NCBI RefSeq assembly: GCF_963678635.1
Contig: NC_087066.1
Location: forward strand, 20,059,996-20,123,995
Length of the DNA: 64,000 nt
Source of the DNA: Symsagittifera roscoffensis
Taxonomy: Eukaryota > Xenacoelomorpha > Acoela > Convolutidae
Direction: 5' to 3'
Below the pieces are notes generated by a model, which worked only from the letters and a program-made list of their open reading frames with translations, ran no database searches and was not told where the DNA came from. The stretch's first letter is position 1; each line of letters begins with the position of its first letter. This document shows positions 1 to 8,787 of this stretch, piece after piece. The position numbers and the translations under genes are program-made.

Positions 1-3000
1 GAATTTGAATTCAAACCTATTCACAAATTTTTCAAAATCACAATCTCATCCATAAAATATTTGAAAAAATCGAATTCCGATATCATTTCCTTACATGTCT
101 ATAACAACACACCTTACCAAGTAACATTACCTTTAGGACTTTTAGGATATTGTGAAACCAACGCTACAATATCACCAATACACGAAAAAGCCTATCGCGT
201 AAATAATATACTCCAATTACTAGATATTTGCCAATCTACAATTCTTAATGAAGAATTATCTATAAATAATATAATAAGTAACGATAACAGAAATACGGAT
301 TATTTCAAAAAAACTCCATATTTCAAACCTACATTCAACATAAGTAACTACACAGAGGACCAACAAAAATTTTTAACAATGTTTAATTTCCAACATTCAC
401 AAATAACACAAGACGAATTCGAAAAATTAGCCAAACAGCTAATTAAATATTCATCAGTCTATGCAACATCAAAATTCGATGTTGGAAAAATCAGTTCATC
501 ACTACATCTCCCGTTAAAACCAGACGCAGTTTTCAAAAAACAGAGAGCAAGTAAAGTACCAATTCACTTACATGATAAAGTAAACAGATTACTCGACATT
601 TTAGAACAATACAACATTATATCACCAGTAAACAAAGAAGAACAACCAAAAGGCAACACATTTATCAACCCTGTTATCATTCTAGCTAAAGGAGAATCAT
701 TAAAAATCGTTCTCGATGCTAGATACCTTAATTCACTTATAGATGAATCAAAATGTAATTGGCCCATTGAACCAATACAAGTTATTTTAACAAAAATAAA
801 CGGCAAATACTTTACAACCGCCGATATGAATAGTGCATACAATCAAATGCCACTAGATGAACAATCACGACGTTTAACACAATTTGTTATCGGAAACCAA
901 CAATATGAATTCAACCGCTTATTCTATGGAATATCCATAGGACCAGCAGCATTTTCAGATTTTATGAGCAAAATTTTTAGACCACTAATACTCAAGAAAA
1001 ACGCAATCACCTATTTAGACGATGTTTTTATGCAATCACAAACAAAAGACGAGATGTTCAATGTTTTAGAAAAATATCACCAAATACTTCAGAACGAAAA
1101 TCTGAAGGCCGCCCCCGATAAATCACACTTCTTTTTGACAAGAGTTAAATTCTTAGGACATAATATAGAAAGAAAAACAATCACTCCATTGAAATCACGC
1201 ATTGACGCTATTCAAAAACTTCAACCACCAAAAAATAAAAAGAAAATCCAAGAATTTCTTGGAATGTTAAACTTTTTAAGTAAATATGTTTATAAAATGC
1301 AATTATATCTACGACCATTTTATAACATCCTTAGACAACAAAATAATTTTGAATGGAACACAGAACATCAAACACGATTTGAAGAAATAAAGAAACTTTT
1401 AACTGAACAAATTTCAAACACAATTCCAGATTCAAATCAACCATTTTATGCAATGTGCGATGCTTCGAACTTTGGCATCGGTGCAGCACTATTACAATCA
1501 CATAATGGTACAAATAAAATGAACCTCATATCAGCAAATTCTCGATTATTCACTCAAGCAGAGCTACGACTCTCAACTCTAATGAGAGAATGTACAGCCA
1601 TAATATATACACTGACAGAATATGAATTTCTGATACTTGGATCAAAACATCCAACAGTTCTATTCACAGACCATAAACCAATCATCTTTCTCTTTACACA
1701 AAAATCTAACCCAAACCACCGAGTTTACAGATTTCAACTAATTCTAATGAAATTTCCAAACTTACATATAGTTTGGACTGCAGGAAAAAATCTTGCATTA
1801 CCAGACACCTTAAGTCGAAATACACCACCTGAATTACTTACACGAAAAACAACAGTTGAAATACCCGAAAACATAAAATTCTACCTTGCAGAAAACGAAA
1901 CATCGTCCCGATTGGAATGCAAATATGCAGTAAAAACTGATATTGAACAATCACAAATAAATAATTTACAACATTTCCCACTTTATTTAGATTGTCAAAA
2001 TAATCATTATGAAGTTGATCTACTTGGAACATCAACTTTCAAACCAATCCCATATTCTCAATGGATAAAAAATAACACCCAACAAAAACGAACAAAACAA
2101 CACCCGCCTAAAAAAGACCATTTTCCACTAATTGAAAAAGAAGATTTAACTGATAAAATAAATTTATCAGGACCACAAACAAATGATTCAAAATACACAA
2201 TAAATCAAGTTTTTGACCTTCACGACCCACTTGATACAATACCCTTATCTAAATTCGAAATTGAAAACATTTTTCTCCCTCCAACAGAAACGATTACAAT
2301 TTCAACACTGAAACAATATCAAAATCTTGACCCGATAATTAGACAACTAAAATCATGGCACAAATATAAAACTAAACCTGTCAAGGCAGATTCAACCATT
2401 CTAGGAAACAAAACACTCCTCCGATACTTTCGCAAATTTAACAACACGACAATTAACGAAAATACAGACCTTTTAGAGTATAACCTGAATGAATCTACAG
2501 TTCCCTGTCTCCCTTTAAGTATGATTCTTATAGCTTTTAATATTTCACATACGCAAAATATTAAAGGACATTCTGGATCAGAAAAAACATATTCAAATTT
2601 TATACAAAATTTTTACTTCCCAAATGCACCAATTTGGATAAAAGTACTATGCAATGACTGTATAGTATGTCAACTAAATAAACCTTACCCAAATCAAAAA
2701 CAAATAGCACAAAAACAAGATTTTAAAGGACAAAGCTTGTACTTTAACCATCGTATCTCATTTGATACCAAAGGACCAATTTCACCCTCATCCGAAGGAA
2801 ACTCCTACATTATGGTAATTGTTGACGCATTTACACATTATGTAGCACTTAACCCAGTACCACATTGTAACGCTTATTACGCTTACACAACACTCTATGA
2901 ACACTGGATAGCAAAATTCGGACTACCAGAAATTTTAGTTACAGACAACGGTACAGAATTCATAAATAATGAAATTATCACACTATGTCATTTATATAAC

Positions 3001-4026
3001 ATTAAACACAAACCACGTACATCTCATGCACCTTGGACAAACGGCTTAGTCGAAGGTATGAACCGTTCATTACAAGAATATCTTAGATGTATCATCAACG
3101 GAAATGATACAAAATATACCGAATGGTCAGCAGATGTAAAATTATTTCCCTTAGCATATAATTCACAAATTACGACAACTTTAGGAATATCACCATACGA
3201 AATGGTTTTTAACCAAAAGCCACGCAAACCAATAATGTTTACAGCAAATTCTCATAAAAACGCACAAGGTTATTGTCAACCAAATAAAGACTCAATTTGT
3301 TATAACCTACCTTTACATACACACGATGAAGATCATTTTCATCACCCACAAATTCTTAAACTAGCCTCCGGTACACACACCAAATGGATTCTAAATAGAG
3401 ATAAAAAACACAATGAAATTTATCAAAAAATAACAAAAAAGTTATTACAAAGACAAAACATTAATGAACAAATCAATTCACGTTTTACACCAGCCTCCGA
3501 ATTAAAAATTGGAACATTTGTTTTAATACCTAATTTTAATACTCAAAAAGGAATTTCTAAAAAATTACAACCCCTTCAAAAAGGACCATACCAAATAATT
3601 GCAAGACCCACTGATGTCACATATAAAATTACCGACTCAAACAAAAAAGAAATCGTTCAACATCGAAACAACCTATTACCTTATTACCCAAAAGAATACG
3701 CACTCCGCGAATTAACTCAATTATATTCTTTCACAGGATTAAAAATCATTCAAAATGAACCACATCTGAAAAACACAGAACAAAATGATAACCCCACCGA
3801 AAATCAAAACACAAAACCAACCGCCACCAAAAACAATACACAAAACCATAAAGAATCCCCAAAACAAAGAAAAAATAGAAAAATGACCGAAAAAATAATA
3901 CCCCAAGAACAAATCGACAAATCAGAAAATAGAAAAACAACAAGACTCCGAAATCAACCACGTAAAAACTATAAAATATTCATCCCCCAATCTAAAATTT
4001 TAAAGAAAGTGGAATTTCAAAAGTAA
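1..4026 (+). CDS. pol: Ty3/Gypsy-class Pol polyprotein (RT, RNase H, integrase), 5' end outside window
   Basis: The frame is open from base 1, so the gene starts upstream of the window; the first start-like codon is TTG at 61, and positions below count from it. RT: FTTADMNSAYNQMPL near residue 260 and the catalytic YLDD near 318. RNase H: CDAS near 467, a RE-C segment, TDHKP and ALPDTLSR. Integrase: an H/H-C/C zinc motif ending CIVCQ, then D (FDTKGP, ~901), D (TDNGTEF, ~961) and E (VEGMNR, ~998). A GPY/F-like module follows (KGPYQII, ~1175) with a basic, Asn/Lys/Thr-rich tail. No frameshift is seen across 1342 codons, so the copy looks young. Family assignment is firm; the clade is inferred. 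The element supplies reverse transcription and integration for the downstream genes. Gag and protease must lie upstream, outside the window. Confidence 0.96.
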   Translation, partial: EFEFKPIHKFFKITISSIKYLKKSNSDIISLHVYNNTPYQVTLPLGLLGYCETNATISPIHEKAYRVNNILQLLDICQSTILNEELSINNIISNDNRNTDYFKKTPYFKPTFNISNYTEDQQKFLTMFNFQHSQITQDEFEKLAKQLIKYSSVYATSKFDVGKISSSLHLPLKPDAVFKKQRASKVPIHLHDKVNRLLDILEQYNIISPVNKEEQPKGNTFINPVIILAKGESLKIVLDARYLNSLIDESKCNWPIEPIQVILTKINGKYFTTADMNSAYNQMPLDEQSRRLTQFVIGNQQYEFNRLFYGISIGPAAFSDFMSKIFRPLILKKNAITYLDDVFMQSQTKDEMFNVLEKYHQILQNENLKAAPDKSHFFLTRVKFLGHNIERKTITPLKSRIDAIQKLQPPKNKKKIQEFLGMLNFLSKYVYKMQLYLRPFYNILRQQNNFEWNTEHQTRFEEIKKLLTEQISNTIPDSNQPFYAMCDASNFGIGAALLQSHNGTNKMNLISANSRLFTQAELRLSTLMRECTAIIYTLTEYEFLILGSKHPTVLFTDHKPIIFLFTQKSNPNHRVYRFQLILMKFPNLHIVWTAGKNLALPDTLSRNTPPELLTRKTTVEIPENIKFYLAENETSSRLECKYAVKTDIEQSQINNLQHFPLYLDCQNNHYEVDLLGTSTFKPIPYSQWIKNNTQQKRTKQHPPKKDHFPLIEKEDLTDKINLSGPQTNDSKYTINQVFDLHDPLDTIPLSKFEIENIFLPPTETITISTLKQYQNLDPIIRQLKSWHKYKTKPVKADSTILGNKTLLRYFRKFNNTTINENTDLLEYNLNESTVPCLPLSMILIAFNISHTQNIKGHSGSEKTYSNFIQNFYFPNAPIWIKVLCNDCIVCQLNKPYPNQKQIAQKQDFKGQSLYFNHRISFDTKGPISPSSEGNSYIMVIVDAFTHYVALNPVPHCNAYYAYTTLYEHWIAKFGLPEILVTDNGTEFINNEIITLCHLYNIKHKPRTSHAPWTNGLVEGMNRSLQEYLRCIINGNDTKYTEWSADVKLFPLAYNSQITTTLGISPYEMVFNQKPRKPIMFTANSHKNAQGYCQPNKDSICYNLPLHTHDEDHFHHPQILKLASGTHTKWILNRDKKHNEIYQKITKKLLQRQNINEQINSRFTPASELKIGTFVLIPNFNTQKGISKKLQPLQKGPYQIIARPTDVTYKITDSNKKEIVQHRNNLLPYYPKEYALRELTQLYSFTGLKIIQNEPHLKNTEQNDNPTENQNTKPTATKNNTQNHKESPKQRKNRKMTEKIIPQEQIDKSENRKTTRLRNQPRKNYKIFIPQSKILKKVEFQK

Positions 4027-4624
4027 TTTTAACATTATACTTCACAATCTTGAAACCTCCGAAACATTTTTCATTTACATTTTTCAAAATAACATGCTGA
4101 CAAGTACGCAATAATTCTAGTTCAAAATAGACCAATAGGATTCATCCAATCCGTCACTTTCTCTAACTCAAACTAAGACCAATTAGACGAATCATATAGA
4201 ACTCCAGGCACATCTATAACTATAACTTTACGACCTCCAGGTCAAAAATAAGCAAACCACTCCAACTTGACAACTAAAATAAATATCACCATAATACCGT
4301 ACCCCTCCCTTATCTAATAACCCAAAGATCAACAATATTTCCCCAACTCAGACCACGAATACCCCCAAAACAAATTTGTTAACTTAGCCTAAAGTAACAA
4401 AATGAACATTTTAATTAGCCTAAAGTATAAAAATCTCACCATACCCCGGATCATTTGACAAACAAAAATAAAGAAAAAGAAGACCTCCCGATCACCATGA
4501 AAATTGCCCCCAACAATTTTTTACAAAACTCAACCCACTTGTCAAAAAACTAATAAATAATCCGACCACACTAGAAAATCGCCTCAAACAGCAAAAAATA
4601 TTCGACCAAGAGATCATTTCTTAA
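4027..4624 (+). other. Untranslated spacer after pol
   Basis: About 600 bp with stops in all frames and no recognisable motif. It separates pol from the accessory and envelope genes, so those genes probably need a spliced subgenomic mRNA. That is inference; no convincing donor/acceptor pair was picked out here. Confidence 0.5.
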
Positions 4625-4855
4625 ATGCTCTTCTCTCAATCAGTTACTCAAATACTCATAAATCTTAAACATTTTTTTACAATACTTGAAACCTTTATAA
4701 TATTTCTTTTTGATATACTTGAATCTTTTCTAATAATCCTAATCATTTTTTGTAACATTTTTTTAATTTTCTACACTATACTCGAACTATTCCTCCAACT
4801 TTCCAAAACCCTTGATTATATCCACAGGTACGATTCATATAACTTGTCTAAATGA
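4625..4855 (+). CDS. Small very hydrophobic ORF (76 aa)
   Basis: ATG-started frame, strongly enriched in Ile, Leu and Phe over residues ~10-65, which would form two or three membrane segments if expressed. It ends in an ATGA overlap with the next ORF, a coupling also seen at the 601-aa gene of this element. No family is recognised. The AT-rich, pyrimidine-rich context can create such frames by chance, so the call rests on the ATGA overlap and the position between pol and the envelope-like gene. Confidence 0.35.
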   Translation: MLFSQSVTQILINLKHFFTILETFIIFLFDILESFLIILIIFCNIFLIFYTILELFLQLSKTLDYIHRYDSYNLSK

Positions 4856-5040
4856 TACGAACAATTTTCAGTAGAACTGATATTTTTTTATTGTTTGTAA
4901 TTTTCATAACATTTTTATCATCCCTCATTTTGACAATATGCAAATGTATAAAGAAAGCAATCATCACATTTGCCCTAGCAACAATTTTTCTAATTATTTT
5001 TTTGGAAGAATATTATAATAAACATAAACCTTCCCACTAA
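4852..5040 (+). CDS. Small membrane ORF (62 aa)
   Basis: Starts inside the ATGA shared with the preceding frame. One or two hydrophobic segments (about residues 11-30 and 36-52) are separated by a CKCIKK basic turn, and the charged tail reads EEYYNKHK. This resembles a one- or two-pass membrane protein, but no homologue is recognised. It ends six bases before the next long open frame begins in a different phase, so it could also be an upstream exon or leader for that frame. Confidence 0.4.
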   Translation: MIRTIFSRTDIFLLFVIFITFLSSLILTICKCIKKAIITFALATIFLIIFLEEYYNKHKPSH

Positions 5041-5045
5041 AGTAA

Positions 5046-6182
5046 CAATTCAAAAATCCATCAAAAATTGCTACCCAACAGTCACAGAATCAGTCTTCAC
5101 CGACATCATCCCAAGATAACCAAACACCACCTTCAATTACTCAAAATCCTCAAACATCTACACGAATTTCTTTTCAAGACAATCCATACACTTTTGAAGA
5201 ACGACATGCTCGTTTATCAGAACCACTAGAACCAGTTCAACGACAAGCACCTCTAAGCGAACCAACATATAACCTATACCCAACACTACCACAAGAACTA
5301 AGTAGAATAAGAAATCCTAGTCAAAACCAAAATACAGTCGAAATAAATAGACAAATTATACATCCTCGACGAAACAGAAATTTTCAAACCCCCCGAGTTC
5401 ATTTTGATATACCTCAATCCCCATCACAAAACACTCCAGAAAACCCCATTGGTATATTACCAGAAACCCCTACGCTTCTTTCACAACGTAGCACCTCAAG
5501 CCTACCATCAGATTACTTAGGTTCAACACCAACATCTGAACAAATACGTGAAAATCCCTTTAACCCCCCAAACCAGGCATCACGACTACCATATTGGACA
5601 ACACATTCATTTACACAAGGTGAATTAAATTTAGTCAATAATCCAATAGATATTTCTACGGATACAACAACATCCTCATCACTACCAGAAACATTATCAC
5701 TACCATCAACACCATCAATAAGCCAGATTTCACCACCACCATTTAACTTAAATTTTCCAAATAATCTCGACGCCAGATATCGAGAACAATCATCAATAAA
5801 TATTCCTTTAAGACTAGATTGGAATACATTTACAGCACCTCCACCATTATTTGGACAACATCAAGAAAGTAACCGCCTTCATAACTGGGCACTTAATAGA
5901 TTACAATATCGCCAAGATATTCACAACGATATCCGTGATCACAATATTCAAATACTCCAACAAAACAGTTTACAATTAAAGTTTGAAATCACAGTTAAGT
6001 TAAATAATATTACCCAACATCCCTACCCATTAAATCCACCTAACATAACAGCTCAATCACTACCACCACCGTTTATAACTACTGAAGTAATATACAAATA
6101 CGACAGATATACCAAAAACACAATTGGCTACATTACATTTTATAATCCATACTCAGGATTATCATACACATGTATATTCTAA
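5046..6182 (+). CDS. ATG-less 378-codon Pro/Ser/Thr/Gln-rich ORF
   Basis: The frame is open from just after a TAA at 5043 to TAA at 6180-6182 and has no ATG, GTG or TTG anywhere inside, so simple ORF callers miss it. The first ~250 codons are rich in Pro, Ser, Thr, Gln and Asn; the last ~120 look globular, including LDWNTF, LKFEITVKLNN and a YITFYNPYSG stretch. A decayed inverted copy at 27780-28180 keeps the C-terminal protein sequence (LKFEI, KLNN and the Pro-rich stretch after it), which supports real coding. It overlaps the envelope-like gene by 13 bases. Expression must use splicing (for example an acceptor near CAACAGTCACAG at ~5070-5081), frameshifting, or a non-AUG start. The function is unknown; a structural or matrix role is only a guess. 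Confidence 0.75.
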   Translation, partial: QFKNPSKIATQQSQNQSSPTSSQDNQTPPSITQNPQTSTRISFQDNPYTFEERHARLSEPLEPVQRQAPLSEPTYNLYPTLPQELSRIRNPSQNQNTVEINRQIIHPRRNRNFQTPRVHFDIPQSPSQNTPENPIGILPETPTLLSQRSTSSLPSDYLGSTPTSEQIRENPFNPPNQASRLPYWTTHSFTQGELNLVNNPIDISTDTTTSSSLPETLSLPSTPSISQISPPPFNLNFPNNLDARYREQSSINIPLRLDWNTFTAPPPLFGQHQESNRLHNWALNRLQYRQDIHNDIRDHNIQILQQNSLQLKFEITVKLNNITQHPYPLNPPNITAQSLPPPFITTEVIYKYDRYTKNTIGYITFYNPYSGLSYTCIF

Positions 6183-8449
6183 AATTATTAATTTTCCTCC
6201 AACTCCTTTTTCTAGTAATCTCAAATCAAAACATAAACCCTTCCCCTCGTACAGGACCACAAGATTTATTAGTAACACATTACGATTGTGAAGAAAATGA
6301 ACAAAAAACACTACATAAATATGCAATAAATCAAGTATCACAATGTGAAACAGAACCACAAGCTATAGAAACCACAGATGTAATAGCAACACTCTATTCA
6401 AAAGCCCGAGCAACAACAGTTACAGGTTATAAATTCACAGCAACATTTTCCGAAAAGAAAGTACATTGTTCACAAGTCTCAAACGGAAATAAAAACCGAC
6501 TTGACCATGAATCATTCTACCAGAGTAATATCGAACGACTTTTACATCTAAACCCCGAAGATTGTAAAAACGAGTTACTCCGACTAAATATCACAAAAAA
6601 TAAAAACACAGATAGAAAGTTAGTATATTTCCAAGTTTTTTCAGACTCTGTACATCAAGCAGAACTTGAAAGACATCAAGGACATATAAAACTAGACGAA
6701 AAATACCCATATAACGGCGCACACGGACGATTAACCTATGACCTACACGATAAACATTGGATACCACACATTGGTATAAATGACCCATCAAACTGCAAAG
6801 CAGACACAAAAAATAAAGGATACCAAGAAATAATGTTTTTCGATTGGAAAATACAACTCGAAAAAATACAACTAACACGAGATTTATCAGATAATACAAT
6901 GATCTATCAAGGAATCCGATTACCTTGTAAAAATGATCAAGGTTATTGCGACCCTACAACGAGAACACAAGCAACAATTGTTTGGTTCCCCGAAGATACA
7001 TGTACAACATTTCAAGTAGCAAAAATACACGCTCGTATGATAAAATTTCACGAAAAATATTTTATACAATCAATTCCATATGAACAAGTCCATCCATCAC
7101 GAAAACTAAGTTCTAATTTTAGAAACATAGACAATATAGAAAATAAATTGACACGTTTTCAAATATATCAAGAAACAGAACTTGCATGTAAATACAGGAA
7201 TCCACTTCACAGAACACAATACTCTGAAATATTAGTTGAATACGAAAAAGGATTCGACATGACCACTGGAAAAGTAAAAATCGACCCATATGCCACAGGT
7301 CATCCTCCAAACGAAGGAACATCCTATATACCAGTTAATTTTGAAAAAAGCAACGGACAACCTGGTGGACATCTAAAACCCCATGACACCAGAAGCACAC
7401 GCTTACAAGAATTATCACTAATGAATACTACATATTTCGGTAATATCCACTATGATATTCATTTAGATATGAAACTAGATTATACAATTAGCCGAATTTT
7501 TCAAGAAATGTCACTCTCCGAATTAGAAACACTACACCAACTATGCGAATTAGAACGAACACAAATATTACAATCACTTGCACTAGCAGTATTAAAAATA
7601 CCCTATGCAGGATACTTATTATCTGGAAATAGATCAAATTTTTTAGACTATGAAGGAAACATCTTATGGTTTTATACTTGTACTAAAAAAGTATCACCAC
7701 TATACGTTTTTGAAGATAAACGATGTTATAAAAGAATCCCTATCTTTTATAAGAATAAAGTACATTTCGTAGATACACTTTCACGAAGAACCTATTTCTG
7801 GGATACCGCAGTCCCATGTGGATCAGAAAACAGCCACAATGTAGTACAACTAAACCCTGATGAAAATAAATATTATCTTCTCACTCCATATCCCACATTA
7901 ATGCAATCACTCAAAAAATTTTCACCAGAAAGCATTCGCGCTATTGCTCGAAACCCAAATATAGACTTACAATCAATAGGAATCTATTCAAAATCAGATA
8001 TTCAACATCACATTAGAACACAACAATTCCAAGAATTATTAACACAAATGGACACTATACAAAGACAATCAATAGACCAAAATTTACGCAAACTTGCAGA
8101 AACCGCAGGATTTGCCGATATCTACACGCAAGACTATAGCGGATATTTTAAAGACATTAAAGATTATATATATCTAAACGGTGAAAAATACCGTCCCCAA
8201 GATATATCACCAATTAACATTTTTAGCTTTGTTACACTCAAAAATGAGATCCTCGATTTTCTAGGATGGCCCTACTACATCTTAGAAAAATTGACTATTT
8301 TATACGCAATGCTTAACTTTATTGGATTTCTTTTCTCACTTTTAAAAGGAATCTACAACACATGTGCTATACACACACAAGTAAACAGACAAGCAAGCGT
8401 AGCACGCATACTCTTTGCAGGATTTTTGGAATCTTTTCTACATCTATAA
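6170..8449 (+). CDS. env: Envelope-like transmembrane glycoprotein (759 aa)
   Basis: ATG at 6170. The N-terminus MYILKLLIFLQLLFLVIS is a typical signal peptide. A large cysteine-containing ectodomain follows, opening with a HYDCEENEQ segment and evenly spaced Cys (CETEP, VHCSQV, DCKNEL, PCKNDQGYCDP, PEDTCTTF, CELERT, FYTCTKK, VPCGSE), with NX(S/T) sites NIT, NTT and NRS. A membrane anchor lies near residues 693-725 (LTILYAMLNFIGFLFSLL), and a short tail ends the frame. The architecture and the position 3' of pol match Env proteins of retroelements such as errantiviruses. The YDC-type ectodomain start recalls arthropod-virus glycoproteins, but that link is tentative. The signal peptide overlaps the end of the preceding ORF. 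A decayed copy lies at 25380-27620 on the other strand. Confidence 0.85.
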   Translation: MYILKLLIFLQLLFLVISNQNINPSPRTGPQDLLVTHYDCEENEQKTLHKYAINQVSQCETEPQAIETTDVIATLYSKARATTVTGYKFTATFSEKKVHCSQVSNGNKNRLDHESFYQSNIERLLHLNPEDCKNELLRLNITKNKNTDRKLVYFQVFSDSVHQAELERHQGHIKLDEKYPYNGAHGRLTYDLHDKHWIPHIGINDPSNCKADTKNKGYQEIMFFDWKIQLEKIQLTRDLSDNTMIYQGIRLPCKNDQGYCDPTTRTQATIVWFPEDTCTTFQVAKIHARMIKFHEKYFIQSIPYEQVHPSRKLSSNFRNIDNIENKLTRFQIYQETELACKYRNPLHRTQYSEILVEYEKGFDMTTGKVKIDPYATGHPPNEGTSYIPVNFEKSNGQPGGHLKPHDTRSTRLQELSLMNTTYFGNIHYDIHLDMKLDYTISRIFQEMSLSELETLHQLCELERTQILQSLALAVLKIPYAGYLLSGNRSNFLDYEGNILWFYTCTKKVSPLYVFEDKRCYKRIPIFYKNKVHFVDTLSRRTYFWDTAVPCGSENSHNVVQLNPDENKYYLLTPYPTLMQSLKKFSPESIRAIARNPNIDLQSIGIYSKSDIQHHIRTQQFQELLTQMDTIQRQSIDQNLRKLAETAGFADIYTQDYSGYFKDIKDYIYLNGEKYRPQDISPINIFSFVTLKNEILDFLGWPYYILEKLTILYAMLNFIGFLFSLLKGIYNTCAIHTQVNRQASVARILFAGFLESFLHL

Positions 8450-8787
8450 ACAAAATTCTTTTAAACGCACAAATAAAAGAATATAACACAAAAATAGCAA
8501 CACGACAAAATACATACGACGAAGAACATAACAATGTAGACATAACGCCAACGGCACCACAATTACCACCCCTACCAAATAACCATCCACTATCCCTAGT
8601 CCCACGAAATTTTCGAAATTTAGCCATCACACATAATCCAAATTTTCGACTCACCACATCACAAAGTCCCATCCAACATATAATGACACACCAATCACAA
8701 GATGATAATACTTATGAACAAATTATTGAACAACCCCATACCACCGCTTTTCAGTCTCAAAATAATCATTTTTTTAGCCCACGATGA
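8431..8787 (+). CDS. Continuation frame of the envelope tail (Pro-rich), one base out of register
   Basis: Immediately after the envelope stop, the neighbouring phase stays open to 8787 and encodes a Lys/Asn-rich, then Pro-rich stretch (TAPQLPPLPNN) ending at an ATGA overlap with the 601-aa gene. The inverted copy shows the same junction with a T run of six (near 25410) where this copy has five (near 8423). A single-base loss here could therefore have cut the tail off the glycoprotein, or the T run could be a frameshift site. It also overlaps a 141-aa frame that begins with ATG at 8362. Which form is functional cannot be told from the sequence. Confidence 0.5.
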   Translation: MFSTSINKILLNAQIKEYNTKIATRQNTYDEEHNNVDITPTAPQLPPLPNNHPLSLVPRNFRNLAITHNPNFRLTTSQSPIQHIMTHQSQDDNTYEQIIEQPHTTAFQSQNNHFFSPR

